Positions 25,039 through 33,436 of a stretch of 54,882 nt of DNA are shown one piece after another. The DNA is from Lachnospiraceae bacterium (GTDB taxonomy: Bacteria > Bacillota > Clostridia > Lachnospirales > Lachnospiraceae): NCBI GenBank assembly GCA_017526745.1, contig JAFXQX010000035.1, positions 1-54,882 on the forward strand, in the 5' to 3' direction. Position 1 is the stretch's first letter; each line of letters opens with the position of its first letter. Both the position numbers and the translations under genes were made by a program. The notes beneath the pieces are model-generated. The model worked only from the letters and a program-made list of their open reading frames with translations, was not told where the DNA came from and ran no database searches.

Positions 25039-26319
25039 CTACTCCGTCGGCAGACTGTGCTTCGCCAGATGTTTGGGAAACGGGCCGGACAGTTTGTATT
25101 TCAGACCGAGCTCATCAAGCACCCGGCAGAAAGAATCGATATATTTATCCCCTTTTATCATCTGCATGAAACTGATAAAGATTTTTCCCTCCATGGAGGA
25201 TATCTCCAGGAGAAGGTGTCCTGCAACAATCGCCACGTATGATTCCACATATTCTGCAACCTCACCCCAATGCATTTGGCCGGTGTAGTTAACAAGAAAA
25301 GTCCCGTGCTTAGCCTCTTTTCCGGAGGAGAGGTTGTGCTTTGCCATATACATGCGTTTGTTTTTCAATCCGGATATTTGATCGATCTCATCATATAGTT
25401 TAAAAAGCTTACGCATCTGCGGATGACTGTAGGACGGATCCGTCTGCAGGATAAACTGCCCGCGTGTCATGGTTCCGAGTTTTGTCATATCCCATTTCAG
25501 TTGATCCCGTGTGTAATCCACCATGATATGCGCCAGCATATCACAGTGAGAATTTGGGATTCCCAATCCGGCAAAAGTGTTGTGCGCACATTCACCACAG
25601 ATTATCTCATTTTTAGCGGGAAGAAGCCTGTCCAGTGATTTTGCCATTGCGATCATAAAGAATGTGTTTACGCTGGAATCCTGCCCACCCACAAGATCCA
25701 TCACCTCTGACTGTGAGAACTCAAAAACATGAAATGTTTCTCGTCTTTTAAAGGGATTAAACAGCCCGTTCATATAATCCATAATCATTACAGTAGATTT
25801 TTTCGCTTTTCGGGTGTATATTGACGGTTCTTTTGTCAGCATTTCTATGGTCGGTTCGGTATCTTCACCCTCGAGTAAAGGCTCACCGGGTTTCCTGATC
25901 ATCGGTGCATCCGGAAGGATATGATAACGCTCTTTAACATACTGATACACATTTGTCATTACCCATGGAAAGGCACCCCGTCCGCCACACAGGGAATGGC
26001 TGATGTTGAAATATATGTCTTTTCCTTCGAACTCCACGAACAACAGGTGATCGTTCACCTCATCAGAGCATACAAAACGGATTTTTTCAGACGAAGGAAG
26101 GACTGCAACAGGCCTGTCATTAGGCAGAAGAGTATAACCGCCGTCGTCCCCCTTTGAAACTTTAACACAGAAGTAGGGATATCTTGTGATCGCTGTGTTT
26201 ACAGACTTTCTCAGTATATCGCCATCTACCGGCTCCTTCATGGTAACCTTGATACGGATCACATATGGGAACCTGTTTTCCTTTTGATATAGTCTGTATG
26301 TATCCAGAGAGTATTTCAT
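25039..26319 (-). CDS. CoA-dependent acyltransferase superfamily (condensation/alcohol acetyltransferase-like) protein
   Basis: A 426-residue stand-alone protein with the layout of the chloramphenicol acetyltransferase, condensation-domain and PapA-like superfamily. The active-site region reads NISHSLCGGRGAF: the second His of the HHxxxDG motif is kept, but the usual Asp is Gly. A second-half beta strand region (LVNYTGQMHWGEVAEYV) corresponds to the conserved floor strand. No carrier domain or partner synthetase is adjacent. ATG 26319 is chosen over GTG 26334 because GTGAGG lies nine bases ahead. A transfer of an acyl group to an alcohol or amine is likely; the substrates are unknown. Confidence 0.7.
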   Translation of the reverse strand: MKYSLDTYRLYQKENRFPYVIRIKVTMKEPVDGDILRKSVNTAITRYPYFCVKVSKGDDGGYTLLPNDRPVAVLPSSEKIRFVCSDEVNDHLLFVEFEGKDIYFNISHSLCGGRGAFPWVMTNVYQYVKERYHILPDAPMIRKPGEPLLEGEDTEPTIEMLTKEPSIYTRKAKKSTVMIMDYMNGLFNPFKRRETFHVFEFSQSEVMDLVGGQDSSVNTFFMIAMAKSLDRLLPAKNEIICGECAHNTFAGLGIPNSHCDMLAHIMVDYTRDQLKWDMTKLGTMTRGQFILQTDPSYSHPQMRKLFKLYDEIDQISGLKNKRMYMAKHNLSSGKEAKHGTFLVNYTGQMHWGEVAEYVESYVAIVAGHLLLEISSMEGKIFISFMQMIKGDKYIDSFCRVLDELGLKYKLSGPFPKHLAKHSLPTE

Positions 26320-26409
26320 ATCAGCATACCTCACAAATCAGGAGACGGACCATGATAATAGTTGCATTATTATTTAGTATAAATCCGGAGCCTAAAAAAA
26401 CAAGGAAAA

Positions 26410-26418
26410 TGATATAAT
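26410..26418 (+). promoter_or_regulatory. Extended -10 promoter for the DUF4037 gene
   Basis: TG-A-TATAAT forms an extended -10 element with no clear -35 box. Transcription near 26425 leaves about 49 bases of leader before ATG 26474. Confidence 0.5.
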
Positions 26419-26473
26419 ACTTAACAAAATGGAGTAAAGCCCTCATATATGTTTATGATAGGACAATTACCGG

Positions 26474-27397
26474 ATGGAGAGTAACAGAAGATTTTACGAG
26501 GAACAGGCAGCCCCTATGATAAGGGAGAAGTTTCCCGGTTATGAGAGAAGAATAGCGGTAGGCATAGCCGGAGAAGGCAGTGACTGTTTCGGATATGATG
26601 ATGAGATATCGCGGGATCATGACTTCGGAACGGGCGTTTGTCTGTGGCTTTCAGATGAGGATATGGCTGCCATAGGAGATGAACTTTCACAGGCCTATGA
26701 TGAACTTGTGGCACAAAAGGAGAGGTCATTTTACACCGACAGGCTCCGGGAGCGGCGGGGCGTGATGTCGATACATGATTTTTACTCGAATATCCTTTGC
26801 ATCGACTGCGACACGGATAAAGGCAGCCTTACAGAGGATCAGTGGCGAAACCTTGACCATGCGTGTCTTGCAACGGCAGTTAACGGCGAGGTCTTTAGGG
26901 ATGATCTTGGTATATTTACCCGGTTCAGAAACTACCTGCTCGACTATTATCCTGACAGAGTATGGCGCATTCGGATAGCGGAGAAAATGCATGAGTATTC
27001 ATCCGCACTACAGGTCAATTACCAAAGATGCATGACAAGAGGCGATTTGGTCGCGGCTGAGATCTGTCGCATAAACGGGATGATGGCGGCAATGGAGCTT
27101 TTCTTTCTGCTGAGGCGGAAATACATGCCGTATTATAAATGGGCATACAGGATGCTGACCGAAATCGATCGAGACGGTGCATTTTCAGCCAGGATAGAAG
27201 AACTGGCAAATCTTAAGGCCGATATGGGGCCATGGGAGGGTACAAAATACCATCCGAACCGTCCCAACCTTAAGGACAGGGTTGTAGGACTTGCGGAAGA
27301 CATCGGTTATGATATCTCTGAAATGCTGAAAGATAGGGGCTTCACGGAAAGGATCAATCCTTATCTCGAAGCGGATGTAAATACATTGATCTCATAA
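26474..27397 (+). CDS. DUF4037 nucleotidyltransferase-like protein
   Basis: A 307-residue protein that fits the DUF4037 family. The N-terminal part has GSDCFGYDDEISRDHDFGTG, resembling the nucleotidyltransferase pattern of G-S followed by paired acidic residues that bind metal. The rest is helical (LEELANLKADMGPW-like stretches, RFRNYLLDYYPDRVWRIRIAEKMHEY in pieces). Members are often found in Clostridia and Actinobacteria and may modify small molecules or RNA; no substrate is known to me. AGGAC lies about ten bases upstream. It is followed after 13 bases by the esterase gene, so the two are probably co-transcribed. Confidence 0.8.
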   Translation: MESNRRFYEEQAAPMIREKFPGYERRIAVGIAGEGSDCFGYDDEISRDHDFGTGVCLWLSDEDMAAIGDELSQAYDELVAQKERSFYTDRLRERRGVMSIHDFYSNILCIDCDTDKGSLTEDQWRNLDHACLATAVNGEVFRDDLGIFTRFRNYLLDYYPDRVWRIRIAEKMHEYSSALQVNYQRCMTRGDLVAAEICRINGMMAAMELFFLLRRKYMPYYKWAYRMLTEIDRDGAFSARIEELANLKADMGPWEGTKYHPNRPNLKDRVVGLAEDIGYDISEMLKDRGFTERINPYLEADVNTLIS

Positions 27398-27410
27398 GGA
27401 GGAAATCTAT

Positions 27411-28175
27411 ATGGCACTGATTCAGGTTAATTATCTGTCAAAAGCACTGTATCGGGAGGTTGCGCTTAATGTGATACTTCCGACAGACAGGTTTGATTCA
27501 GATTCAAACAAGTATATAAACAGCGGTGATCTCAAATTCAAAACACTTTATCTCCTGCACGGTCTTCTGGGCAATTACACGGACTGGGTCAGCCGCACAA
27601 GGATCCAGGAGTGGGCCGAGGAAAAAAACCTTGCGGTCATCATGCCGTCGGGAGACAATTCGTTCTACTTCAGATCCAGAACTCCCTGGAATGATTACGA
27701 AACATTTATAGGAGAAGAACTTGTACAGATCACACGAAGCATGTTCCCTCTTTCCGATAAACGTGAAGATACATTTATCGCGGGCCTTTCCATGGGCGGA
27801 TACGGAGCCCTTAGGAACGGTATTATCCATTCGGAAAACTTCGGATATATCGGAGGTTTTTCATCAGCGATCCATCTGTTTGAGGATTTATCAGAGGAAG
27901 CAAATCTGGGATTATTTGACAATCTTGAGGCTGCGTCAAAAACAGACCTTAATCCCAAGATCGCACTTGAAGACATGATAAGAGAGAATAGAACCGCTCC
28001 GAAGTTCTACCTTTCATGCGGACAAAAAGATGAGTTCCTTAAGGTCAATGAGGAGTTCAGGGATCTGCTTGTGTCAAACGGAATGGACGTCACCTGGGAT
28101 GAAGAGGACTACGGACATGAGTGGGATTTCTGGAACAGCCAGATCAGAAAATTTCTTGACTGGCTGCCCCTGTGA
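27411..28175 (+). CDS. Esterase D/S-formylglutathione-hydrolase-like alpha/beta hydrolase
   Basis: A 254-residue serine hydrolase of the putative esterase family. Residue Ser127 lies in the nucleophile elbow GLSMGGYGAL, the oxyanion loop is YLLHGLLGNYTDW, a likely acid lies in SCGQKDEFL and the catalytic His is in DYGHEWDFW. Similar Clostridial and lactic proteins hydrolyse tributyrin or acetylated sugars. There is no signal peptide, so it acts in the cytoplasm. AAGGAGG precedes ATG 27411. It ends six bases before the convergent flavin reductase gene, with no terminator in between. Confidence 0.88.
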   Translation: MALIQVNYLSKALYREVALNVILPTDRFDSDSNKYINSGDLKFKTLYLLHGLLGNYTDWVSRTRIQEWAEEKNLAVIMPSGDNSFYFRSRTPWNDYETFIGEELVQITRSMFPLSDKREDTFIAGLSMGGYGALRNGIIHSENFGYIGGFSSAIHLFEDLSEEANLGLFDNLEAASKTDLNPKIALEDMIRENRTAPKFYLSCGQKDEFLKVNEEFRDLLVSNGMDVTWDEEDYGHEWDFWNSQIRKFLDWLPL

Positions 28176-28181
28176 TCTCCT

Positions 28182-28799
28182 TTATCGTATGAAATGTGTC
28201 CAAACGTGTTCTTCTTTTACGGGAAGACCGTATTTTTCTTTTCCGAGTGCGATACTCTTCATAAGGAATGACATGTTCCTTGCAAGAGTGCGCATCGTCT
28301 GGAGTCCTTCGGCATCTTCGGCAGCCTGTCCGGGCGCATTGCCGTGAACGCTGTTCCAGTACTGGCTTGATGCGACGGGCATACCGCTTATCGTAAAGTA
28401 CTTGTTCAGCTCATCATATGTAGCCGAGCAGCCTCCGCGGCGGGCCACAACCACACTTGCACCGACCTTCATGGTCTTGTCAAAGTGTGTGCTGTAAAAC
28501 AGTCTGTCAAGGCATGCGACAAGCGTGGCATTTGCCGATGCATAGTATACGGGGGAAGCAACTACGAGCCCATCGGCTTCTTCGAATTTCGGCGCGAGCG
28601 CATTTACCTCATCATCGAATACACACCTGCCTGTCTTTGCGCAGCTGTTGCATGATACGCACCCACGGACAGCCTTATTGCCGACCTGTATCACTTCCGA
28701 TGAAACGCCTTCTTCATCAAATATCTTAACCATTTCTTTTATTGCGATTGAGGTATTACCCTCCGGTTTGGGACTGCCGTTCAGTATTATGACTTTCAT
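28182..28799 (-). CDS. NADPH-dependent FMN reductase/flavodoxin-family protein
   Basis: A 205-residue flavoprotein with an N-terminal FMN-binding loop (ILNGSPKPEGNTSIA), then a cysteine cluster GCVSCNSCAKTGRC at about residues 46-59 and the second FMN segment ASPVYYASANATL. The Cys pattern is that of the iron-sulfur flavoprotein-like and IsoF-type reductases, which pass electrons to quinones or other acceptors. AAAGGAG is seen upstream on the minus strand. It is convergent with the esterase and divergent from the VanX-like gene. The physiological acceptor is unknown. Confidence 0.88.
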   Translation of the reverse strand: MKVIILNGSPKPEGNTSIAIKEMVKIFDEEGVSSEVIQVGNKAVRGCVSCNSCAKTGRCVFDDEVNALAPKFEEADGLVVASPVYYASANATLVACLDRLFYSTHFDKTMKVGASVVVARRGGCSATYDELNKYFTISGMPVASSQYWNSVHGNAPGQAAEDAEGLQTMRTLARNMSFLMKSIALGKEKYGLPVKEEHVWTHFIR

Positions 28800-28877
28800 G
28801 TGATCACTCCTTTTCAGATGATTTTGCCGACACGTTCATAATAGCATATAATCATAGACGAAAGAAATCGGGTATTC

Positions 28878-28886
28878 TGTTATAAT
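28878..28886 (+). promoter_or_regulatory. Extended -10 promoter for the VanX-like gene
   Basis: TG-T-TATAAT is a perfect extended -10 element; no good -35 is seen at the right distance. The start near 28893 leaves about 30 bases of leader. Confidence 0.5.
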
Positions 28887-28922
28887 AAACAGCAGTGATC
28901 CTACCGAAAGGGGAAACAGGAA

Positions 28923-29564
28923 ATGGAAATTACAAGGGATCCGTCCGGATTTGTGATACTGTCGGAACACGTTCCTCAGATAGTTCAGGAGATAAGATAT
29001 CATTCCACATATAATTTTATCGGCGACAGGATCGACGGGTATGAGGATCCGATAGCACTTCTTACGATAGATGCTGCCCGTGCCCTAAAGGGTGCGGCCA
29101 ACGAACTGATGGTTCAGGGATACCGTCTCAAGGTGTTTGATGCATACCGCCCCGCCTGTGCCGTAAAGCATTTTGTCCTGTGGGGGATAGAGGATACGGA
29201 CATCAGAATGAAGCCGTATTTCTATCCTAAGCTTGAGAAACAGGAACTGTTCATGAAAGGATATGTTGCCAAACAGTCAAGCCACAGCAGGGGAAGTGCG
29301 ATCGATGTAACACTTCTTGACATGAAGACGGGCAAAGAACTCGATATGGGAAGCCCGTTCGACCTGTTCGATCCGATCTCGCACCCCGACTGCAGGGACA
29401 TTACCGATGAGCAGTTCGAAAATCGTATGATACTGCAAAGTGTTATGACAAGAAACGGATTTGCTCCCATAGACTGTGAGTGGTGGCATTTCATGCTGAA
29501 GGATGAGCCCTATCCGGACACATATTTTGAATTCCCGGTTTCCGCTGCATATTTAAGGAAGTAA
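28923..29564 (+). CDS. D-Ala-D-Ala dipeptidase, VanX/DdpX type (M15D)
   Basis: A 213-residue zinc dipeptidase. Zinc ligands are His121 and Asp128 (SSHSRGSAIDVT) and His189; the catalytic base is Glu186 (EWWHF) and the conserved Arg76 lies in DAYRP. These match VanX, which hydrolyses D-Ala-D-Ala. No signal peptide is present, so it acts in the cytoplasm. No vanH or vanA-type ligase is near, so it is more likely to recycle cell-wall dipeptide than to give glycopeptide resistance. GAAAGGGG precedes ATG 28923. The metallopeptidase gene follows by nine bases and an amidase after that. Confidence 0.9.
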   Translation: MEITRDPSGFVILSEHVPQIVQEIRYHSTYNFIGDRIDGYEDPIALLTIDAARALKGAANELMVQGYRLKVFDAYRPACAVKHFVLWGIEDTDIRMKPYFYPKLEKQELFMKGYVAKQSSHSRGSAIDVTLLDMKTGKELDMGSPFDLFDPISHPDCRDITDEQFENRMILQSVMTRNGFAPIDCEWWHFMLKDEPYPDTYFEFPVSAAYLRK

Positions 29565-29573
29565 GATCAATTC

Positions 29574-30137
29574 ATGGATAAAATCGTATACAGTCTGATA
29601 CGTTCAAAACGCCGCACGATATCTGTTGAGGTGACTGAAGATGCATCCGTCATTGTCCGTGCGCCAAAGTGGATGGCCAAAAGAGAGATTGAAGCATATG
29701 TTTACGAGAACTCCGACTGGATCCGCAGGCATCTGGATAAAGCTTCAAAAAGAAACAAAAAAGCCGATGACCGCGGCCGGATAACAGACAACGAACTTGA
29801 CGGCCTGGCTATCATGGCACTTGCCGAGATCCCGGAAAAGGTCAGACACTACGCAGATATTCTCGGAGTAACGTACGGCAATATAACTGTCAAGAATCAG
29901 AAAACCCTGTGGGCAAGCTGCAGTTCAAATGGAAACCTGAACTTCAACTGTCTTCTGATGAAAACACCGGAGCACGTCAGGGACTATGTCGTAGTCCATG
30001 AACTGTGCCACCGTCTGGAAATGAATCATTCAAGAGCCTTCTGGGACCATGTCGGAACCGTTATCCCCGACTACAAAGAGTGTCGCCGCTGGCTCAAGGA
30101 GGAAGGTTCGTTACTGCTGCGTATGAACAGGCAATAA
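29574..30137 (+). CDS. YgjP-like metallopeptidase (DUF45/M48-related)
   Basis: A 187-residue protein with the zinc motif HELCH followed by NHSRAFWDHV, and the family motifs SKRRTISVEV at the N-terminus and LWASCSSNGNLNFN before the metal site. YgjP-like proteins are cytoplasmic peptidase-like proteins often near restriction or repair genes, but the substrate is unknown to me. ATG 29574 comes nine bases after the VanX-like gene with AAGGAAG as ribosome site, so they form one transcript. Confidence 0.9.
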   Translation: MDKIVYSLIRSKRRTISVEVTEDASVIVRAPKWMAKREIEAYVYENSDWIRRHLDKASKRNKKADDRGRITDNELDGLAIMALAEIPEKVRHYADILGVTYGNITVKNQKTLWASCSSNGNLNFNCLLMKTPEHVRDYVVVHELCHRLEMNHSRAFWDHVGTVIPDYKECRRWLKEEGSLLLRMNRQ

Positions 30138-30171
30138 ACTGCAGGAGTTCCCTGAATCTGATTATTAAAAA

Positions 30172-31107
30172 ATGTTTGCTTCAAAAAGTATAAAACAGAT
30201 CGCCACGATAGTGACAGTCATCATTGTTCTCATCCTCTCCGGCTGTACGGCAAATAATATGCCCGCAGCCCCTGCTGCGGCAAAGACCGGACCGTCAAAC
30301 GATAAAGAGGATTTACCGGAAGAGGAGCACACAGAGGGTCGGAGCCACCTTCCGGCAAGGGAAGAGATCGCACTTGATGCGGACTGGAAATACGCGGATA
30401 TGGCTGTCATCAACACCGGTCAGGCAGTCATGTACAGAACGAAGTCTGACAGGAAGGATATTGTCATCGGAGTTAATGCGGGTCATGGGACGAGCGGCGG
30501 GGAGTATTCAGAGGTGTACTGTCATCCGGACAGATCTCCCAAGATAACAAAAGGATCCAATCCTGCGGGATCGTTAAAGGCGGTCGCTGTCTCGGCAGGA
30601 ATGATCTTCGCTGACGGGACACCGGAAGCGGATGTTACGCTTTTGGCAGCACAGAGTCTCAGGGACAGCCTCCTTGCGAGAGGCTATGACGTTCTGATGT
30701 TACGGGACGAAGAAGATGTCCGGCTTGATAATGTCGCCCGCACCGTGATCGCCAATAATAAAGCAGATTGTCTTGTCTCGCTTCACTGGGACGGTGATGG
30801 GCGTTCATATGACAAAGGATGTTTCTACATACCGGTACCGGATGAGATCAAGGAAATGGAGCCGGTAAGCAGGATCTGGCAGGAACATGAAAGGCTTGGA
30901 GATGAGCTGATAAAAGCACTTAGTAAAAAGGGATGCATAATCTATTACGGGAGAAATGATCCGTTGGAACTGACTCAGACATGCTACGCCACGATACCGG
31001 CGGTCGTGATCGAACTCGGAAACGGTGCGTCATCACGTGAAGACGCTGATATTGCAAAGATAGCGGACGGACTCGTACACGGGATCGAATCGTATTACGG
31101 CAGGTGA
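30172..31107 (+). CDS. N-acetylmuramoyl-L-alanine amidase (Amidase_3) lipoprotein
   Basis: A 311-residue secreted lipoprotein. The signal peptide ends in the lipobox LSGC (Cys25). A flexible acidic tether covers residues 26-70. The catalytic domain from about residue 90 shows zinc-site motifs VNAGHGT, a Glu in GTPEADVTLLAAQ, SLHWDGDG and the catalytic Glu in VVIELGN, as in LytC/CwlD-type amidases. It should cut the bond between MurNAc and L-Ala in peptidoglycan. ATG 30172 has no nearby Shine-Dalgarno; GCAGGAG is over 20 bases away, so the start is less sure. With the dipeptidase upstream it suggests wall turnover. Confidence 0.85.
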   Translation: MFASKSIKQIATIVTVIIVLILSGCTANNMPAAPAAAKTGPSNDKEDLPEEEHTEGRSHLPAREEIALDADWKYADMAVINTGQAVMYRTKSDRKDIVIGVNAGHGTSGGEYSEVYCHPDRSPKITKGSNPAGSLKAVAVSAGMIFADGTPEADVTLLAAQSLRDSLLARGYDVLMLRDEEDVRLDNVARTVIANNKADCLVSLHWDGDGRSYDKGCFYIPVPDEIKEMEPVSRIWQEHERLGDELIKALSKKGCIIYYGRNDPLELTQTCYATIPAVVIELGNGASSREDADIAKIADGLVHGIESYYGR

Positions 31108-31135
31108 TCTGCCGGATCTTACACAGGGGGAAAAT

Positions 31136-31765
31136 ATGGATATTAAAGTTATCATCGAAGCTATCGGATATCTCGGATCGGCGCTTGTGCTCGTATCGAT
31201 GCTGATGACATCGGTAGTAAGGCTTCGCATCATCAACCTGATCGGAAGTGTTATCTTTGCGGGTTACGCTCTTGCCATAAGGTCATACCCGACAGCGATC
31301 ATGAACATCTGCCTTGCGCTCATCAACGTATATCATCTGTTCAGGATATTTAATGAACAGAGGAGTTACAACATTGTGGAAAGTGATCCGAACGACGGAT
31401 ATTTTTCATATCTGCTTGATAAATGCAACGCGGACATCCGCTCGTTTTTTCCTGACTATACCATAGAAAACGTTACGGTTGATATCGCTTATCTGGTTCT
31501 GTGCGAGTCTAATCCCGCATGTCTGTTTCTCGGAAAGGATAACGGGAACAAAGAGGTAGAGGTTATACTCGACTATGCTCTTCCGGCATACAGGGATACA
31601 TCGGTCGGCAGGTTCCTGTACAGGAAACTTGCCAAAGATTACCGGACGGTCGCTTTCAGACAGAATGCGGATCACCATAAGCAGTACATGGAAAAGATAG
31701 GATATGAATATAAAAATGAAGAAGGATATATTCTGAAACTGTCGAGACTTGACAGGAACGACTAG
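31136..31765 (+). CDS. YgjV-like membrane segment joined to a degenerate GNAT-like domain
   Basis: A 209-residue protein. Residues 1-75 contain three hydrophobic helices (IIEAIGYLGSALVLVSML, IINLIGSVIFAGYALAI, AIMNICLALINVYHLF) as in YgjV-type inner membrane proteins. Residues 80-209 end with YRDTSVGRFLYRKL and ENADHHKQYMEKIGYE-like sequence (here QNADHHKQYMEKIGYEY), reminiscent of the C-terminal half of GNAT acyltransferases. GGGGGAA precedes ATG 31136. It ends one base before the convergent GGDEF gene. The fusion is known to me only as a pattern; function is unknown. Confidence 0.65.
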   Translation: MDIKVIIEAIGYLGSALVLVSMLMTSVVRLRIINLIGSVIFAGYALAIRSYPTAIMNICLALINVYHLFRIFNEQRSYNIVESDPNDGYFSYLLDKCNADIRSFFPDYTIENVTVDIAYLVLCESNPACLFLGKDNGNKEVEVILDYALPAYRDTSVGRFLYRKLAKDYRTVAFRQNADHHKQYMEKIGYEYKNEEGYILKLSRLDRND

Positions 31766-31766
31766 G

Positions 31767-33428
31767 CTATCTCCGCCTTCTCCTCTCATTACTTCCTTGA
31801 TAGAAGCGGTCTTTCTCATCATACATGAGTCTGTCGGCAGTCTTCTTGACTTCCCTGTAATCCATGCTGCCTTCCGTTACGAATACTTCGCCGATCGAAG
31901 CGCTGCGCTTTTTTTCAGCAAGTTTTTCGCGAAGCGAAGCAGTCATCGATCTAAAATCATCCTCATTGTCCGTAAACGTTACCGCTGCGAATTCGTCGCC
32001 GCCAAGACGATATACGTTCTTTTCCCCGAACACTTCGATAAGGCATGAGGCGACATCTTTAATAAGCAGGTCACCGGCTTCGTGTCCGTCCCTGTCATTG
32101 ACCTGTTTTAGGCCGTTTATGTCGCACATGACATATCCGTAGGTTTTATTCCCGTTAATATCAGACTGCTCGAACTGCTCGAAAGCACGCCGGTTGCCGG
32201 CTCCGGTCATATGATCATTGAAACCGATCCTGATCAGCAGCTCCTTTCCTTCCTGCTCTCCGGACCACCAGTAGAGAAACTGGATCAGCATCTCAAAGAA
32301 GAAGAGGCACAGTCCGATACGAAGACTGTTTCCGTTAGTTATGATGAACTTTTCTTTTGTAACATATGAGATGATCTCGATCGCGGAAAATGCCGCAAAA
32401 CATATGCAGCCTGCAAAAAAGTATTTCCGGTCTCTTTCAATACCGTTTTCTTTGCAATACCTGCGGTCCTTCATGAGTATATATCCGAGAAATGCCAGTA
32501 CAATACCGTAACTTGCGCTGAATATCCACAGCGAATTATGCATGTCGATTCCGAAGAAGAATCGGAGCGCAAACAGAAGGATCAGTGACAGGGCCCAGAA
32601 TATGACCATGATCTGCGTATACTTTAGTTTCTTTTGAACCGTGAACGAATTGATAAAACCAAGAGCCGGTATCTCGACAAAGATGATCAGTACATATGTC
32701 AGTATCCTGAAACCTGTGGTCTTTCCCAGAATAAGCTGCAGGAAGCCTGTCTGGATAAGACACCACATCCCCAAAAGTATCGCCATCATTCCGAGAGATG
32801 CGATGTTAAACGGAAGAAGATCTTTTCTGGGCACTGCGAAGAATATGCATATCAGAAGCACACCGAAGAAAACGACCACGAGGGACAGGACTGCCGGAAG
32901 AAGTCTCGGTGTAAGGAGGATCGTCGAAAAAACCTTTTCGGGACAAATGCTCACGTTCTTGATACGGCCGTCTCCGCCGGTATCCGCTCCTTCTTCGTCA
33001 AATACGGATCTCAGTATAACAGTGATCTTCTTTCCGGAATACTGCGGAATAAGAGGTATGCTCTGCCTGATGTTCCCGTAACCTTTTCCGGTAAGATTCT
33101 CTTCCGCGGTATATTCGCTCACCATGTCATCGCCGACATATACGGAAAAAGAAATGTTATCGGCAAGAAAACAAAATGAATCATCTGCACCAAGCGGGTC
33201 CGGAAGGAGTTTTGATATCGTAACACCTTCGGAGCCTGCATAAATATCATCGGTACATATATCCCTTCCGTCGGACGAAGTCCAGCCGCCCGACCAGTCA
33301 TATTTTGATATGCTGTTGCGTCTGCTCAGATCGGTATCATATATGACATACAGGACTGTCAGCGCCAGTATAAGAAAATACACCACATGTAATAACCGGA
33401 TCTTGGTCTTTTCGTTGATCTCTATCAT
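31767..33428 (-). CDS. Membrane-bound GGDEF diguanylate cyclase
   Basis: A 553-residue protein. An N-terminal TM helix and outer sensor region (to about residue 175) precede seven predicted TM helices (about 180-385), as in 7TMR-DISM receptors. The C-terminal cyclase domain carries the intact active site GGDEF (YRLGGDEFAAVTF), with NDHMTGAGNRRAFEQ at its start. It should make cyclic di-GMP in response to an outside signal. The residues before GGDEF (FGEK) lack the RxxD inhibitory site, so product feedback is likely absent. It follows the MATE gene by eight bases on the minus strand and meets the YgjV-like gene tail to tail. Confidence 0.9.
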   Translation of the reverse strand: MIEINEKTKIRLLHVVYFLILALTVLYVIYDTDLSRRNSISKYDWSGGWTSSDGRDICTDDIYAGSEGVTISKLLPDPLGADDSFCFLADNISFSVYVGDDMVSEYTAEENLTGKGYGNIRQSIPLIPQYSGKKITVILRSVFDEEGADTGGDGRIKNVSICPEKVFSTILLTPRLLPAVLSLVVVFFGVLLICIFFAVPRKDLLPFNIASLGMMAILLGMWCLIQTGFLQLILGKTTGFRILTYVLIIFVEIPALGFINSFTVQKKLKYTQIMVIFWALSLILLFALRFFFGIDMHNSLWIFSASYGIVLAFLGYILMKDRRYCKENGIERDRKYFFAGCICFAAFSAIEIISYVTKEKFIITNGNSLRIGLCLFFFEMLIQFLYWWSGEQEGKELLIRIGFNDHMTGAGNRRAFEQFEQSDINGNKTYGYVMCDINGLKQVNDRDGHEAGDLLIKDVASCLIEVFGEKNVYRLGGDEFAAVTFTDNEDDFRSMTASLREKLAEKKRSASIGEVFVTEGSMDYREVKKTADRLMYDEKDRFYQGSNERRRRR

Positions 33429-33436
33429 TTAACCAG

